Origin: Kineosporia corallincola
Lineage (GTDB): Bacteria > Actinomycetota > Actinomycetes > Actinomycetales > Kineosporiaceae
DNA: 64,000 bases
Assembly (NCBI RefSeq): GCF_018499875.1
Contig: NZ_JAHBAY010000006.1
Coordinates: forward strand, 434,001 to 498,000
Reading direction: 5' to 3'
Position numbers and translations under genes: made by a program. Under the pieces are notes generated by a model that saw only the letters and a list, made by a program, of their open reading frames with translations, was not told the DNA's origin and did not search any database. Below are positions 52,688 to 61,436 of this stretch, in pieces; the stretch's first letter is position 1, and every line of letters starts with the position of its first letter.

Positions 52688-53380
52688 ATGACCACGATCA
52701 ACGGCGCCGTCGCGCTGGTCACCGGGGGCCAGCGCGGCCTGGGCCGGGCCTTCACCCAAGCCCTGCTGGACGCCGGGGCGGCGAAGGTCTACGTCACCGC
52801 CCGGCAGCCGGTTCCGGACGACGACCCGCGCATCGTGCCGCTGCCGCTGGACGTGACGGACGAGCAGTCCGTCCTGCGCCTGGCCGCCGCGGCGCCGGAC
52901 GTGAGCATCCTGGTGAACAACGCCGGCACGACGGTGCGCGGCGACCTCACCGAGATCGGGCTCGACGACACCCGGACGGTGTTCGAGACCAACGTGTTCG
53001 GGCCCCTGCGGGTGGCCCAGGTGTTCGCGCCGGTGCTGGCCGCGAACGGCGGCGGGGCCCTGGTCGACATCCACTCGGTGCTGAGCTGGCTGGCCGGCAG
53101 CGGGGTCTACGGTGCCTCCAAGGCCGCGTTCTGGTCGCTGACCAACTCGCTGCGGCCGGTGCTGGGCAAGGCCGGCACCCAGGTGCTCGGGGTGCACCTG
53201 GGCTACGCCCGCACCGACATGACCGCTGCGCTGGACGTGCCCAAGATCGAGCCGGACGAGGTGGCCCAGGGCATGGTGGCGGCGCTGCTGAACGGGGACA
53301 CCGAGTACCTGGCGGACGACGTGAGCCGGTTCGCCAAGTCGGCGCTGACCGGGCCGCCCGAGGCTCTCGCTATCGTGTGA
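52688..53380 (+). CDS. Short-chain dehydrogenase/reductase
   Basis: A 230-residue NAD(P)-dependent oxidoreductase. It has the Rossmann loop VTGGQRGLGRAF, LVNNAGTTV, the catalytic serine in IHSVLSWLAG and YGASKAAF (YxxxK). ATG 52688 has GAGGAG upstream. It is followed after 19 bases by a CGNR regulator gene, presumably one operon. Substrate unknown. Confidence 0.93.
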   Translation: MTTINGAVALVTGGQRGLGRAFTQALLDAGAAKVYVTARQPVPDDDPRIVPLPLDVTDEQSVLRLAAAAPDVSILVNNAGTTVRGDLTEIGLDDTRTVFETNVFGPLRVAQVFAPVLAANGGGALVDIHSVLSWLAGSGVYGASKAAFWSLTNSLRPVLGKAGTQVLGVHLGYARTDMTAALDVPKIEPDEVAQGMVAALLNGDTEYLADDVSRFAKSALTGPPEALAIV

Positions 53381-53399
53381 CGTGCAAAAGGAGGCCGGG

Positions 53400-54002
53400 A
53401 TGCCACGATTCGCCGCCACCGAGCGACTGGGCACGTCGGTCGCCCCGGTGACGCTGCTGCTCACCCAGGAACTGGTGAACAGCCAGGGACCAGTGACCTA
53501 CCAGGTGGACTGGCTGGTGAACGTCACCGGCGCGCAGGACTGGCTGGACGGCGTGCTGTCCGACTGGGGCAGCGTGAACCCCACCCTGACGGTGCCCGGG
53601 ATCCGGCTGCGCAGGCCCGATCTCGAACGGCTGCGCACGGTGCGGGACGGGCTGCACCAGTTGCTGGCCCGGGGCGAGGAGCGGCCGTTCCAGCCGGAGG
53701 CACCACAGCCCGGCCCCCTGCTCGACGCCCCACTCGCGGTGCGCGCCGGGCCGGACGGGGTGCAGGCCTCCCCCGTCGGCACCGGCATCGGGTGGATCGC
53801 GTCGGCGGTGGCGCTGGAGCTGTTCCGGGCGCAGGAGCACGACCTGCTGCGCCGGCTCAAGCTGTGCCACAACCCGGGCTGCGCAACGGCTTTCTACGAC
53901 CGCTCGAAGAACAACAGCCGCGCCTGGCACGACGTGGCCACCTGCGGCAACCGGGCGAACGTGCGGGCCTACCGGGCCCGGCAGCGCACTACCGGCGAGT
54001 GA
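53400..54002 (+). CDS. CGNR zinc-finger (ABATE-domain) putative stress regulator
   Basis: A 200-residue protein with an N-terminal ABATE domain (about 20-140: LTQELVNSQGP, LERLRTVRDGLHQLL) and a C-terminal CGNR zinc finger: CHNPGCATAFYDRSKNNSRA, then WHDVATCGNRANVRAYRAR. The four Cys ligands are all present, and this finger probably binds DNA. The ATG at 53400 follows a perfect AAAGGAGG. It probably controls the adjacent SDR gene (inference). Confidence 0.92.
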   Translation: MPRFAATERLGTSVAPVTLLLTQELVNSQGPVTYQVDWLVNVTGAQDWLDGVLSDWGSVNPTLTVPGIRLRRPDLERLRTVRDGLHQLLARGEERPFQPEAPQPGPLLDAPLAVRAGPDGVQASPVGTGIGWIASAVALELFRAQEHDLLRRLKLCHNPGCATAFYDRSKNNSRAWHDVATCGNRANVRAYRARQRTTGE

Positions 54003-54006
54003 GCAG

Positions 54007-54597
54007 TCACACCAGCTGTTTCCGCATGCATCGCTCCTGCACCCAGCGACCGGGGGCCACCCGCAGCGGCTGCTCCTCGCCGGTCGGCACGAAGCCCAGG
54101 TGACGGTAGGCCTCCCAGGCGATCCGGTTGTGCTCCAGCACCCAGAGCATCAACTCGTCGATGTGCTGGTGCCGGGCCTCGGCCTCCAGGGAGGAGAGCA
54201 GACGGCGCACCACGCCCTGCCGGCGTGCGTCCGGGGCCACCCAGACCGCCTCCACGTAGCGGGTCCGTCCGGCGTCCACCAGGTTCTGCTCGCCCGGCTC
54301 GTCGGGTCCGGTCAGGCAGGCGACGCCGACGATCTCGTGGTCCGGGCCGGTGCGGGCGATCAGCCAGGTGGCGGCGGTCAGCCGGGACTGCCAGACCGAC
54401 CGGGGCACACGGCATTCCGTCTGGTAGCCGGTGGCGAAGGCCTTGGGCGATTCGCGCAGCGCCCGCAACCGCACCATCTTCAGCACGCCCCAGTCCGAGG
54501 CCCGCAGTCTGACCACGGTCAGTGCCTGGCGTTTCGGCTGGGAATGCAGGGTTTTCGCGCTGCCGTCCGGGCCCATCAGGTCTGCCACCGTGGACAT
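54007..54597 (-). CDS. GNAT-family N-acetyltransferase
   Basis: A 196-residue acetyltransferase with VVRLRASDWGVLKMVRLRAL, the core strand TRYVEAVWVAPDARRQGVV (acetyl-CoA loop) and LWVLEHNRIAWEAYRHLGF, as expected for GNAT motif B. Similar proteins acetylate amines or ribosomal proteins; the target is unknown. Convergent with the CGNR gene (4 bases between stops). Confidence 0.9.
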   Translation of the reverse strand: MSTVADLMGPDGSAKTLHSQPKRQALTVVRLRASDWGVLKMVRLRALRESPKAFATGYQTECRVPRSVWQSRLTAATWLIARTGPDHEIVGVACLTGPDEPGEQNLVDAGRTRYVEAVWVAPDARRQGVVRRLLSSLEAEARHQHIDELMLWVLEHNRIAWEAYRHLGFVPTGEEQPLRVAPGRWVQERCMRKQLV

Positions 54598-54652
54598 GCC
54601 GTCGTTCTCCGTCCGTCGAAGGGTTTTCAGCCGACGGCCATGATCCCCGGCT

Positions 54653-54820
54653 TCAGGTCGTCAGCAGCAGATCAAAACCCCCGCGTGGCACGACCTGACC
54701 GAAGTAGTGGTGCTCCGCCTCGTCCCAGCGGCCGAACCAGTCGTCGTGCCAGTCGTCCCCGTCACCTGCCCGTAACCTGCGGTGCCGAACGGTGAGCGGG
54801 CGCGTGCCCGCGTCGTCCAC
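54653..54820 (-). CDS. Possible 55-residue ORF, or remnant of a P-loop (uridine-kinase-like) gene
   Basis: GTG at 54820 to TGA at 54653 gives 55 codons with strong third-position GC bias. The centre reads RAGDGDDWHDDWFGRWDEAE, then HHYFGQVVPRGGFDLLL, which resembles the C-terminal end of small P-loop kinases, where D/W-rich segments precede a final PxxxADLV element. No P-loop is present upstream, so if real it may be a fragment. No clear ribosome site. It lies in the 297-base space between the GNAT and asparaginase genes, whose remaining bases show nothing else. Confidence 0.35.
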   Translation of the reverse strand: MDDAGTRPLTVRHRRLRAGDGDDWHDDWFGRWDEAEHHYFGQVVPRGGFDLLLTT

Positions 54821-54894
54821 CCTTGTCCCGATCAGATCGCCCGGCCGCCGGGCCGCCCCGGTCGTACCGCCCGGCGTGCCGTACGGTCCCGCTC

Positions 54895-55869
54895 ATGACC
54901 ACGGTTTTGCTGATCACCCTGGGCGGCACGATCAGTTCCTCGGCGGACAGCGGAACACCCGGTGTGATCCCGCGCAGCGGCGCCGAGGAACTGGCGGCCC
55001 AGCTCGTCCCCTGGCTGCCCGACGTGCGGGTGGTGCCGCGCGAGCTGCGGCTGCTGCCCTCGCCCTCGCTGACCTTCGCCGACCTGTTCGCCCTGCTGCA
55101 CGAGATCGACACCGCCCGCGACGTGGACGGGGTGGTGGTCTCGCAGGGGACCGACACCCTGGAGGAGACGGCTTTCCTGCTCGACGTGCTCGGGGCCGGG
55201 GCCAGGCGCCCGGTGGTCGTCACCGGCGCCATGCGTGACCAGGACACCCCCGGGGCCGACGGCGCCGCCAACCTGATCGCCGCGGTGAAGGTGGCCTCGT
55301 CACCGGTCGCGTCCGGCGTGCTGGCGGTTTTCGCCGACTCGGTGTTCGCCGGGCGCACCGTGCGCAAGCACAGCGCGGTGCACGCCGACGCCTTCACCGC
55401 CTCGCCGTGGGGCGCCCTCGGCATGGTGCGCGAGGGCTCGGTGCACCTGCCGCTGTCCGCCGCCGGCGGCCCCACCCTGCCGGTGCCGGCCCTCGCCGAT
55501 CCGCCCGCCGTCGCCCTGATCAGTACGGGTGTGGACGACGACCTGCGGCTCCTGCCGGGTCTGGCCGCCCTCGGCTACTCCGGCGCGGTGCTGGAGGGGA
55601 TGGGTGGCGGGCACGTCGCGACCACCGCGATCGACGCGGTCTCCCGTTGCACGCTGCCGATCGTGCTGTGCAGCCGGGCCGGGGCCGGGCCCACCCTGCG
55701 CCACACCTACGGCTACCCCGGCGGCGAGATCGACCTGCTGGGGCGCGGGCTGATCTGGGGTGGGCACCTGACCGGGGTGAAGGCCCGGCTGCTGCTCGTG
55801 CTCTGCCTGATGCAGGGCTGGTCGGGCGACGAGCTGCGGCAGCGGTTCGAGCAGGTCGCCGGCGCCTGA
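54895..55869 (+). CDS. ansA: L-asparaginase
   Basis: Hydrolyses asparagine to aspartate and ammonia. The 324-residue protein has the two catalytic threonine signatures: TVLLITLGGTISSSAD at the start and VDGVVVSQGTDTLEET near residue 80, plus VVVTGAMRDQDTPGADGAAN. The C-terminal part carries GYSGAVLEGMGGGHV. No signal peptide is visible, so it is cytoplasmic. ATG 54895. It is convergent with the peptide ABC operon (6 bases between stops). Confidence 0.93.
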   Translation: MTTVLLITLGGTISSSADSGTPGVIPRSGAEELAAQLVPWLPDVRVVPRELRLLPSPSLTFADLFALLHEIDTARDVDGVVVSQGTDTLEETAFLLDVLGAGARRPVVVTGAMRDQDTPGADGAANLIAAVKVASSPVASGVLAVFADSVFAGRTVRKHSAVHADAFTASPWGALGMVREGSVHLPLSAAGGPTLPVPALADPPAVALISTGVDDDLRLLPGLAALGYSGAVLEGMGGGHVATTAIDAVSRCTLPIVLCSRAGAGPTLRHTYGYPGGEIDLLGRGLIWGGHLTGVKARLLLVLCLMQGWSGDELRQRFEQVAGA

Positions 55870-55875
55870 GCCCGC

Positions 55876-56862
55876 CTAGGCGGGCTGGACCCGGTCCTCG
55901 GGACCACGCACCGGGTGCAGACAGCGGTAACGCACCTCGCCTTCCTCCTCCAGAGGCGGTAGGGCCTGGGCACATTCGTCGGTGGCGCGCCAGCACCGGG
56001 TGCGGAAGTTGCAGCCCGAGGGCGGATTCGTGGCCGAGGGCACCCGCCCGCGCAGCGGGATCGGGCGGGCGGGCGTGAGCAGCCGGGGCGTGGCCGAGAA
56101 CAGGGCGTGCGTGTACGGGTGCCGGGCGACCTCCTCGACCGCGGCGGCCGGCGCCTCCTCGGCGATCCGGCCCAGGTACATGGTGACCACCCGGTCGGAC
56201 ATCCGCCGCACCGTCTGGATGTCGTGCGAGACGAAGACCATGGCCAGGCCCAGTTCCGAGCGCAGCCGGTCGAGCAGGTTGAGGATCTGCGCGCGCACCG
56301 ACACGTCCAGCGCGGAGGTCGGCTCGTCGGCCACCAGCAGGGCCGGCTCCAGCGCGAGGGCCCGGGCGATGGCCACCCGCTGCCGCTGGCCGCCGGACAG
56401 CTGGGCGGGCACCGCGTCGGCCACCGCGGTGGGCAGGCCGACCAGGTCCATCAGCTCGCGTACCCGTTGCGCCCGGCCCGGCCGGTCGCCCCGGCCGTGC
56501 ACCACCAGCGGGTCGGCGATGATGCGCTGCACGGTGAGCCGCCGGTTCAGGGCGGTGGACGGGTCCTGGAACACCGTGCCGATGCTGGCCCCGAAGGTCA
56601 GGCGCCGCTCACGGGCCGACATCTCCCACAGCGAGCGGCCGCGAAAACCCACCACCCCGGCGGTCGGTCGCTGCAACCCGACCAGCACCCGGGCCAGAGT
56701 GGTCTTGCCGCAACCGGATTCACCCACCACACCGACCGTCTCGCCGGCCCGCACCACCAGGTCGGCCTCCGTCAGCGCGTACACCGAGGCACTGCCGAGA
56801 AGTCCTCCGGCCCGCGTCTTGTGGACGACGGAAACCCCGCTCAGCGTGATCAGCTCGCTCAT
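55876..56862 (-). CDS. Oligo/dipeptide ABC transporter ATP-binding protein (OppF/DppF type)
   Basis: A 328-residue ATPase with Walker A GESGCGKTTLARVLVGL, Q-loop GTVFQDPSTALNRRL, signature LSGGQRQRVAIARAL, Walker B LLVADEPTSALD and switch His in VFVSHD. The C-terminal oligopeptide domain ends with C-rich NFRTRCWRATDECAQ, as in Opp/Dpp ATPases. ATG overlaps the fused gene upstream by ATGA. Last gene of the importer operon. Confidence 0.94.
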   Translation of the reverse strand: MSELITLSGVSVVHKTRAGGLLGSASVYALTEADLVVRAGETVGVVGESGCGKTTLARVLVGLQRPTAGVVGFRGRSLWEMSARERRLTFGASIGTVFQDPSTALNRRLTVQRIIADPLVVHGRGDRPGRAQRVRELMDLVGLPTAVADAVPAQLSGGQRQRVAIARALALEPALLVADEPTSALDVSVRAQILNLLDRLRSELGLAMVFVSHDIQTVRRMSDRVVTMYLGRIAEEAPAAAVEEVARHPYTHALFSATPRLLTPARPIPLRGRVPSATNPPSGCNFRTRCWRATDECAQALPPLEEEGEVRYRCLHPVRGPEDRVQPA

Positions 56863-58793
56863 CGGGTCACCTCGTGCGGGTAGTGACAGGAGACCTGGTG
56901 ATCGTCCGTGCCGTGCACCGGGGGCAGCCGGGTGGGACAGACCTCCTCGTCGGTGACCGGGCAGCGCCCGGCGAACCGGCAGCCCGGGCTGAAGTCGGCC
57001 GGGGCCGGGACCACGCCCTTGATCTGGGCCAGCACCGCGTCCTGCTGCTCGATGGACACCACCGAGGCGAGCAGGCCCCGGGTGTAGTGGTGCCGCGGCC
57101 GGGCGATCAGCGCTGCGGTGTGCCCGGTCTCGGCCACCTGCCCGGCATACATCACCACCACCCGGTCACAGAGCTCGGCCACCAGCGCCAGGTCGTGCGA
57201 GACCAGCACCAGCGCGAAGCCCAGCTCGGCCTGCAACCGCAGCAGCAGCTGCATCACCTGGGCCTGCACGGTGACGTCGAGCGCGGTGGTGGGCTCGTCG
57301 GCGATGATCAGCTTCGGGTCGCGCGACAGGGCCAGGGCGATCAGGACCCGCTGCCGCTGCCCGCCGGACAGCTCGTGCGGATAGGCGCGCAGCGTGCGGT
57401 CCGGGTCCAGGCCGACCAGACGCAGCAGCTCCTCCGGCGAGCGCCGCCCGCCCCGGCGCACCACCTGCTTGAGCTGGCTGCGCACGGTGAGCGCGGGGTT
57501 CAGCGACGACAGCGCGTCCTGGTACACCATGACGATCTCGCGGCCCATCAGCCGGCGCCGCCGCCCGGCCGGGGTGGTGAGCAGGTCGGTGCCGCCGAAC
57601 AGCACCTCGCCCCCCAGCACCGCGCCGGGCGGCTGGAGTCCCATCACCGCCAGGGCCGTCAGCGACTTGCCACAGCCCGACTCGCCGATCAGGCCGAGCA
57701 CCTCACCGGCCCGCACGGTGAACGAGATGTCTTGCACCACGGCGTTTCCGCGGTGCCGCTGGGGAAAGCTGACCGACAGGTGCCGCACCTCCAGCACGGT
57801 GGGCGCGTCGCCGAGGTCGCGGGTGCCGAGCCGGTCGGCCGCCGCCCGCAGCTGCTCGGCGGGCAGCTCCACCGGCTGGTTCTCGGATGCCGCCCGGGCC
57901 AGTTCCCGGGCCACGGCCTGCTGCGCCTGGGGCCGGGCCGAGGGTGCCGCCCAGGCGTCGGAGATGCCCTCCGCCAGCACGTTCAGCGCCAGCACGGTGA
58001 TCAGGATGAGCAGACCGGGGAACAGCGTGGCCCACCAGCCGCCGATCAGCACCTGGTCCTTGCCGTCGGCCAGCACCGAGCCCCAGGACGGGTCGGGTGG
58101 CTGGATGCCCGCCCCGATGAACGACAGCGAGCTCTCGAACACGATGGCGTCGGCCACCAGGATCGTGCAGAACACCAGTACCGGGGCCGCGCAGTTGACC
58201 GCCACGTGCCGGGTCAGGGTGTAGAAACGCCGTGCGCCGATGGTCTTCTCGGCCGCCACGTAGTCTTCGGCGTACTGCGCCAGCACGTTCGCCCGCACCA
58301 CCCGGGTGACCTGGGGAACGTAGAGGAAACCGATGGCCAGGACGAGCACCGGGATGTCGCGGCCGAACACGGCCACCAGCACGGCGGCCAGGGCGATGCC
58401 CGGGAACGCCATGATCACGTCGAGCACCCGCATCACCAGCTCGTCCACGTGCTTGCCGGCGGTGGCGGTGAACGCGCCCAGCACCGCGCCGCAGAGCAGG
58501 GCGAAGGCCGTGGCCAGCAGGCCGATCGCGAGTGACCAGCGGGTGCCGAACAGCAGGCGGGTGAACACGTCCCGGCCGTTGTCGTCGACCCCGAACCAGT
58601 GCGCGCCGGACGGCCCGCCGGTGTCGGCGCTCAGCTCGTTCGGTGAGTACGGCGCGAGCACCGGGGCCAGCAGGGCGACCAGGGCCAGCACCAGGATCAC
58701 GGCCAGGGCGATCCAGGAGACGGCGTTCAGCCGCCGCAGCCGCACCCCCGGCCGGGCGAGGGCGAGAAGGCGCGGTCTGACAGCGGCTTTCAC
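56859..58793 (-). CDS. Fused ABC permease-ATPase (DppC-DppD) of a peptide-type importer
   Basis: A 644-residue fusion. Residues 1-290 form a DppC-type permease with about six helices, including WFGVDDNGRDVFTRLLFGTR, the EAA-type loop RRFYTLTRHVAVNCAAPVLV and FESSLSFIGAGIQPPDPSWG. A linker (about 290-335) leads to a DppD-type ATPase: GLIGESGCGKSLTALAVMG, VMVYQDALSSLNPAL, ELSGGQRQRVLIALAL, LIIADEPTTALD, LVSHDLALVAEL and the C-terminal SPGCRFAGRCPVTDEEVC. The GTG start overlaps the upstream permease by GTGA. Permease-ATPase fusions occur in some actinobacterial Dpp systems; here it saves one gene of the usual five. Confidence 0.93.
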   Translation of the reverse strand: MKAAVRPRLLALARPGVRLRRLNAVSWIALAVILVLALVALLAPVLAPYSPNELSADTGGPSGAHWFGVDDNGRDVFTRLLFGTRWSLAIGLLATAFALLCGAVLGAFTATAGKHVDELVMRVLDVIMAFPGIALAAVLVAVFGRDIPVLVLAIGFLYVPQVTRVVRANVLAQYAEDYVAAEKTIGARRFYTLTRHVAVNCAAPVLVFCTILVADAIVFESSLSFIGAGIQPPDPSWGSVLADGKDQVLIGGWWATLFPGLLILITVLALNVLAEGISDAWAAPSARPQAQQAVARELARAASENQPVELPAEQLRAAADRLGTRDLGDAPTVLEVRHLSVSFPQRHRGNAVVQDISFTVRAGEVLGLIGESGCGKSLTALAVMGLQPPGAVLGGEVLFGGTDLLTTPAGRRRRLMGREIVMVYQDALSSLNPALTVRSQLKQVVRRGGRRSPEELLRLVGLDPDRTLRAYPHELSGGQRQRVLIALALSRDPKLIIADEPTTALDVTVQAQVMQLLLRLQAELGFALVLVSHDLALVAELCDRVVVMYAGQVAETGHTAALIARPRHHYTRGLLASVVSIEQQDAVLAQIKGVVPAPADFSPGCRFAGRCPVTDEEVCPTRLPPVHGTDDHQVSCHYPHEVTR

Positions 58794-59749
58794 GATGCCG
58801 TCCTCAGGCGCGGGTTGGCGATCAGGTAGAGCACGTCGACCACCAGGTTCACCAGCAGGAAGCCGATCGCGATGGTGAGCACGAAGCCCTGCACCTTGGC
58901 GATGTCGCCGTCGCCGACCGCCTGGATCATGTTCTGCCCCATGCCGGGCAGGGCGAACATGGTCTCGATCACCACCGCGCCACCGAGCATGTAGCCGATG
59001 CGCAGACCGAGCACGGTGAGCGGGTTGACCAGTGCGTTGCGCAGCACGTTGCGCCCCACCACGACCAGGGGCGGCAGCCCGAGCCCTCGCGCCGTCCTCA
59101 CGTAGTCCTTGTCGAGCTCCTCCACCACGGAGGTCCGGATGATCCGGGTCATCTGCGCGGCCACCGGAAGGGCGAGCGAGATCGCCGGCAGCGCAAGGGC
59201 GTTCAGCCAGGGGCCGAGGCCCTCGGACGGGTTGACGTAGCCGCCGGTGGGAAAGGCCCCGCGCCCCACCGCGAGCCACTGGATCAGCAGCAGCGCCACC
59301 CAGAACGGCGGGGCGGCCACCCCGACCAGGCTGACCAGCCGGATCAGCTGGTCGGGCCAGCGGTCGCGGAACACCGCCGCGGTCACCCCGAGCAGCGTGG
59401 CCACGGTCAGGGCGATCACGATGCCGAGCGCGGTCAGCTGCACGGTGAGCGGCAGGGCGGTGCGGATGGTGTCGAGCACCGGCTGCCGGGTGATCAGCGA
59501 AGTGCCGAAATCCCCGTGCAGCAGGTCGATCACGAAGTGCAGGTAGCGCACGGGCAGCGGGTCGTTCAGCCCGTTCGCCTCGCGGAACGCCTCCAGCTGC
59601 TCGGCCGTGGCGTTGCCGCCCTCGAACGCGGCCAGGGCCGGGTCGGTCGGGGCGAACCGCATCACCACGAACACGAACAGGATCACACCGAGCACCAGCG
59701 GGACGAAGAGCAGCAGACGCCTCAGCAGCATCCGCGCCACCGCCGTCAT
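58790..59749 (-). CDS. ABC transporter permease (DppB type)
   Basis: A 319-residue inner-membrane protein with about six helices. It opens LLRRLLLFVPLVLGVILFVF, then VRYLHFVIDLLHGDFGTSLI, and ends with the DppB-typical loop RTARGLGLPPLVVVGRNVLR and VVIETMFALPGMGQNMIQAV. Start ATG 59749 overlaps the binding-protein stop by ATGA. Confidence 0.95.
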   Translation of the reverse strand: MTAVARMLLRRLLLFVPLVLGVILFVFVVMRFAPTDPALAAFEGGNATAEQLEAFREANGLNDPLPVRYLHFVIDLLHGDFGTSLITRQPVLDTIRTALPLTVQLTALGIVIALTVATLLGVTAAVFRDRWPDQLIRLVSLVGVAAPPFWVALLLIQWLAVGRGAFPTGGYVNPSEGLGPWLNALALPAISLALPVAAQMTRIIRTSVVEELDKDYVRTARGLGLPPLVVVGRNVLRNALVNPLTVLGLRIGYMLGGAVVIETMFALPGMGQNMIQAVGDGDIAKVQGFVLTIAIGFLLVNLVVDVLYLIANPRLRTAS

Positions 59750-61317
59750 GACGGGTCGACCCGCTGCGCCCTGATCAGGTTGATGCCGGGATAGCCCTGG
59801 GGCTGAATGTCGGCCAGGCGTTCACCGTTCCAGGCGGTGACCAGCTTGGTGAACACGATCGGGTAGAGCACGGCCTGGTCGGCGATCTGGTCGAGCACCT
59901 TCTTGTTCTCGGTCTTCGCGGTGGCCTCGTCGGCGGCGTAGGCGGCCTTGTCCATCTGCTCGTAGAGGGCGTCGGCGTCCACACCGGCGAACTTGGCGTA
60001 GGTGGTGGACCACAGCGACTGCGGGCTGTAGTAAAACCGCTCGATCAGGTCGGGGTCGTTGCCGAACTGCTGCGGGTTGCCGGAGGCCGCGACCACCTGA
60101 TAGTCCTCGCCACCGTCCAGTTTCGAGAACAGCGCCTTGGTGTCCTGGGCGTTCAGCGTGGTCTTCACCCCGATCGCGTCCCAGCCTTCCTTGATCACGT
60201 TGATCGTGTCGGCCACCAGCGAGGTGTTGGTGGAGCCCAGGGTGATGGCCAGGTCGCTCACCCCGGCCTGCTCCAGCAGTTGCCTGGCCCTGTCCGGGTC
60301 GTAGGTGAAGTCGGTGGACGCTTTCTGGTACGCCTCGAGTTCGGGGTTGAGGTACGAGTCCGCCGCCACCCCCTGCCCCTTCAGCGCCACCTGCACCACC
60401 TTCTCCTTGTCGATGGCGTAGTGCAGCGCCTGTCGTACCCGCTTGTCGTCGAACGGTTTGCGGGTGGTGTCGAACATCAGGAACACGTTGTTCTGCCCCT
60501 GCACCGCCTCCACCTCACGCCCGTCCTTCCGCAGCTGCTCCAGGTTGGCGGGCGGGATGTTGTCGGCGATCTGCGCCTGTGGCCGGGCTCCGGAGATCGC
60601 GGCCACCCGCGGGGCGGCGTCGACGATGGAGCGCCAGACCAGGGTGTCGTACTGCGCCGGGTGGTCGCCGTTGTACTGGTCGTTCTTCACGAAGGTGGTG
60701 TGGTCGAGCGCGGCCTGCTCGGTGATCTTGTAGGGGCCGGAGCCCAGCGTCTTGCCGGCCGCGGCGTCGTCCCACTTACCGTCGAAAACGTGCTGCGGCA
60801 CGATCATCGCCGTCTCGACCCGCTCCAGCGCGTACTGGAAGGGCTGCTTGAGGTGGAACTCGACGGTGGACTCGTTCTTGGCCACCACCTCGTCGAGCCA
60901 GCCCGAGAAGAACGCCCTGAGCTGCACGTTCTCGTCGGGGTCGAGGATCCGGTCGTAGGTGAACACGACGTCGTCGGCCGTCACCGGCTGCCCGTCGGAC
61001 CACTTCGCCCCCTCGCGCAGCTCGAAGGTGATGGTGTCGCCGTCCACGTCGCCGGGCACCGCTGCCAGCCCGGCCTCCGGCTCACGGGTGATCGGGTCGC
61101 CGGTGACCAGCGGCTCGTACACGTTGGTGAAGGCGGCCATCGAGAAGGCCGAGGCGGTCTGGGTCGGGTCCCAGCTCTGGTTGTTGCCGTAACCGATGAC
61201 GGCGGTGAGCGTGCCGGTGTCGGAACTGCTGTCCGACGACGCCGGCCCGCCGCAGGCGGCCAGCAGGACGCCCGCGGCGACGATCACGAGGCTTCGGGGA
61301 AAGGTCGAGCGCTGCAT
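59746..61317 (-). CDS. Solute-binding lipoprotein, family 5 (peptide/opine/nickel type)
   Basis: A 523-residue lipoprotein with lipobox LLAACGG. The mature protein has the SBP_bac_5 blocks NNQSWDPTQTASAFSMAAFT, FELREGAKWSDGQPVTADD and VVFTYDRILDPDENVQ, and later RVRQALHYAIDKEKVV. It captures the solute outside the cell for the downstream permeases. GAAGGAGT precedes the ATG. Its operon includes an M20 hydrolase, so an amide-linked small peptide or conjugate is a plausible cargo (inference). Confidence 0.94.
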   Translation of the reverse strand: MQRSTFPRSLVIVAAGVLLAACGGPASSDSSSDTGTLTAVIGYGNNQSWDPTQTASAFSMAAFTNVYEPLVTGDPITREPEAGLAAVPGDVDGDTITFELREGAKWSDGQPVTADDVVFTYDRILDPDENVQLRAFFSGWLDEVVAKNESTVEFHLKQPFQYALERVETAMIVPQHVFDGKWDDAAAGKTLGSGPYKITEQAALDHTTFVKNDQYNGDHPAQYDTLVWRSIVDAAPRVAAISGARPQAQIADNIPPANLEQLRKDGREVEAVQGQNNVFLMFDTTRKPFDDKRVRQALHYAIDKEKVVQVALKGQGVAADSYLNPELEAYQKASTDFTYDPDRARQLLEQAGVSDLAITLGSTNTSLVADTINVIKEGWDAIGVKTTLNAQDTKALFSKLDGGEDYQVVAASGNPQQFGNDPDLIERFYYSPQSLWSTTYAKFAGVDADALYEQMDKAAYAADEATAKTENKKVLDQIADQAVLYPIVFTKLVTAWNGERLADIQPQGYPGINLIRAQRVDPS

Positions 61318-61436
61318 CTGGTGACTCCTTCGTCCGCCCGGCCCGGCCCTCGGCCGCCCGCATCACCAAACCTTAGGTAGAACAGCGAATTTCTGGCAAA
61401 CGTGCACTCTTATCGCACTGAGCCTTGCCTTTCAGC

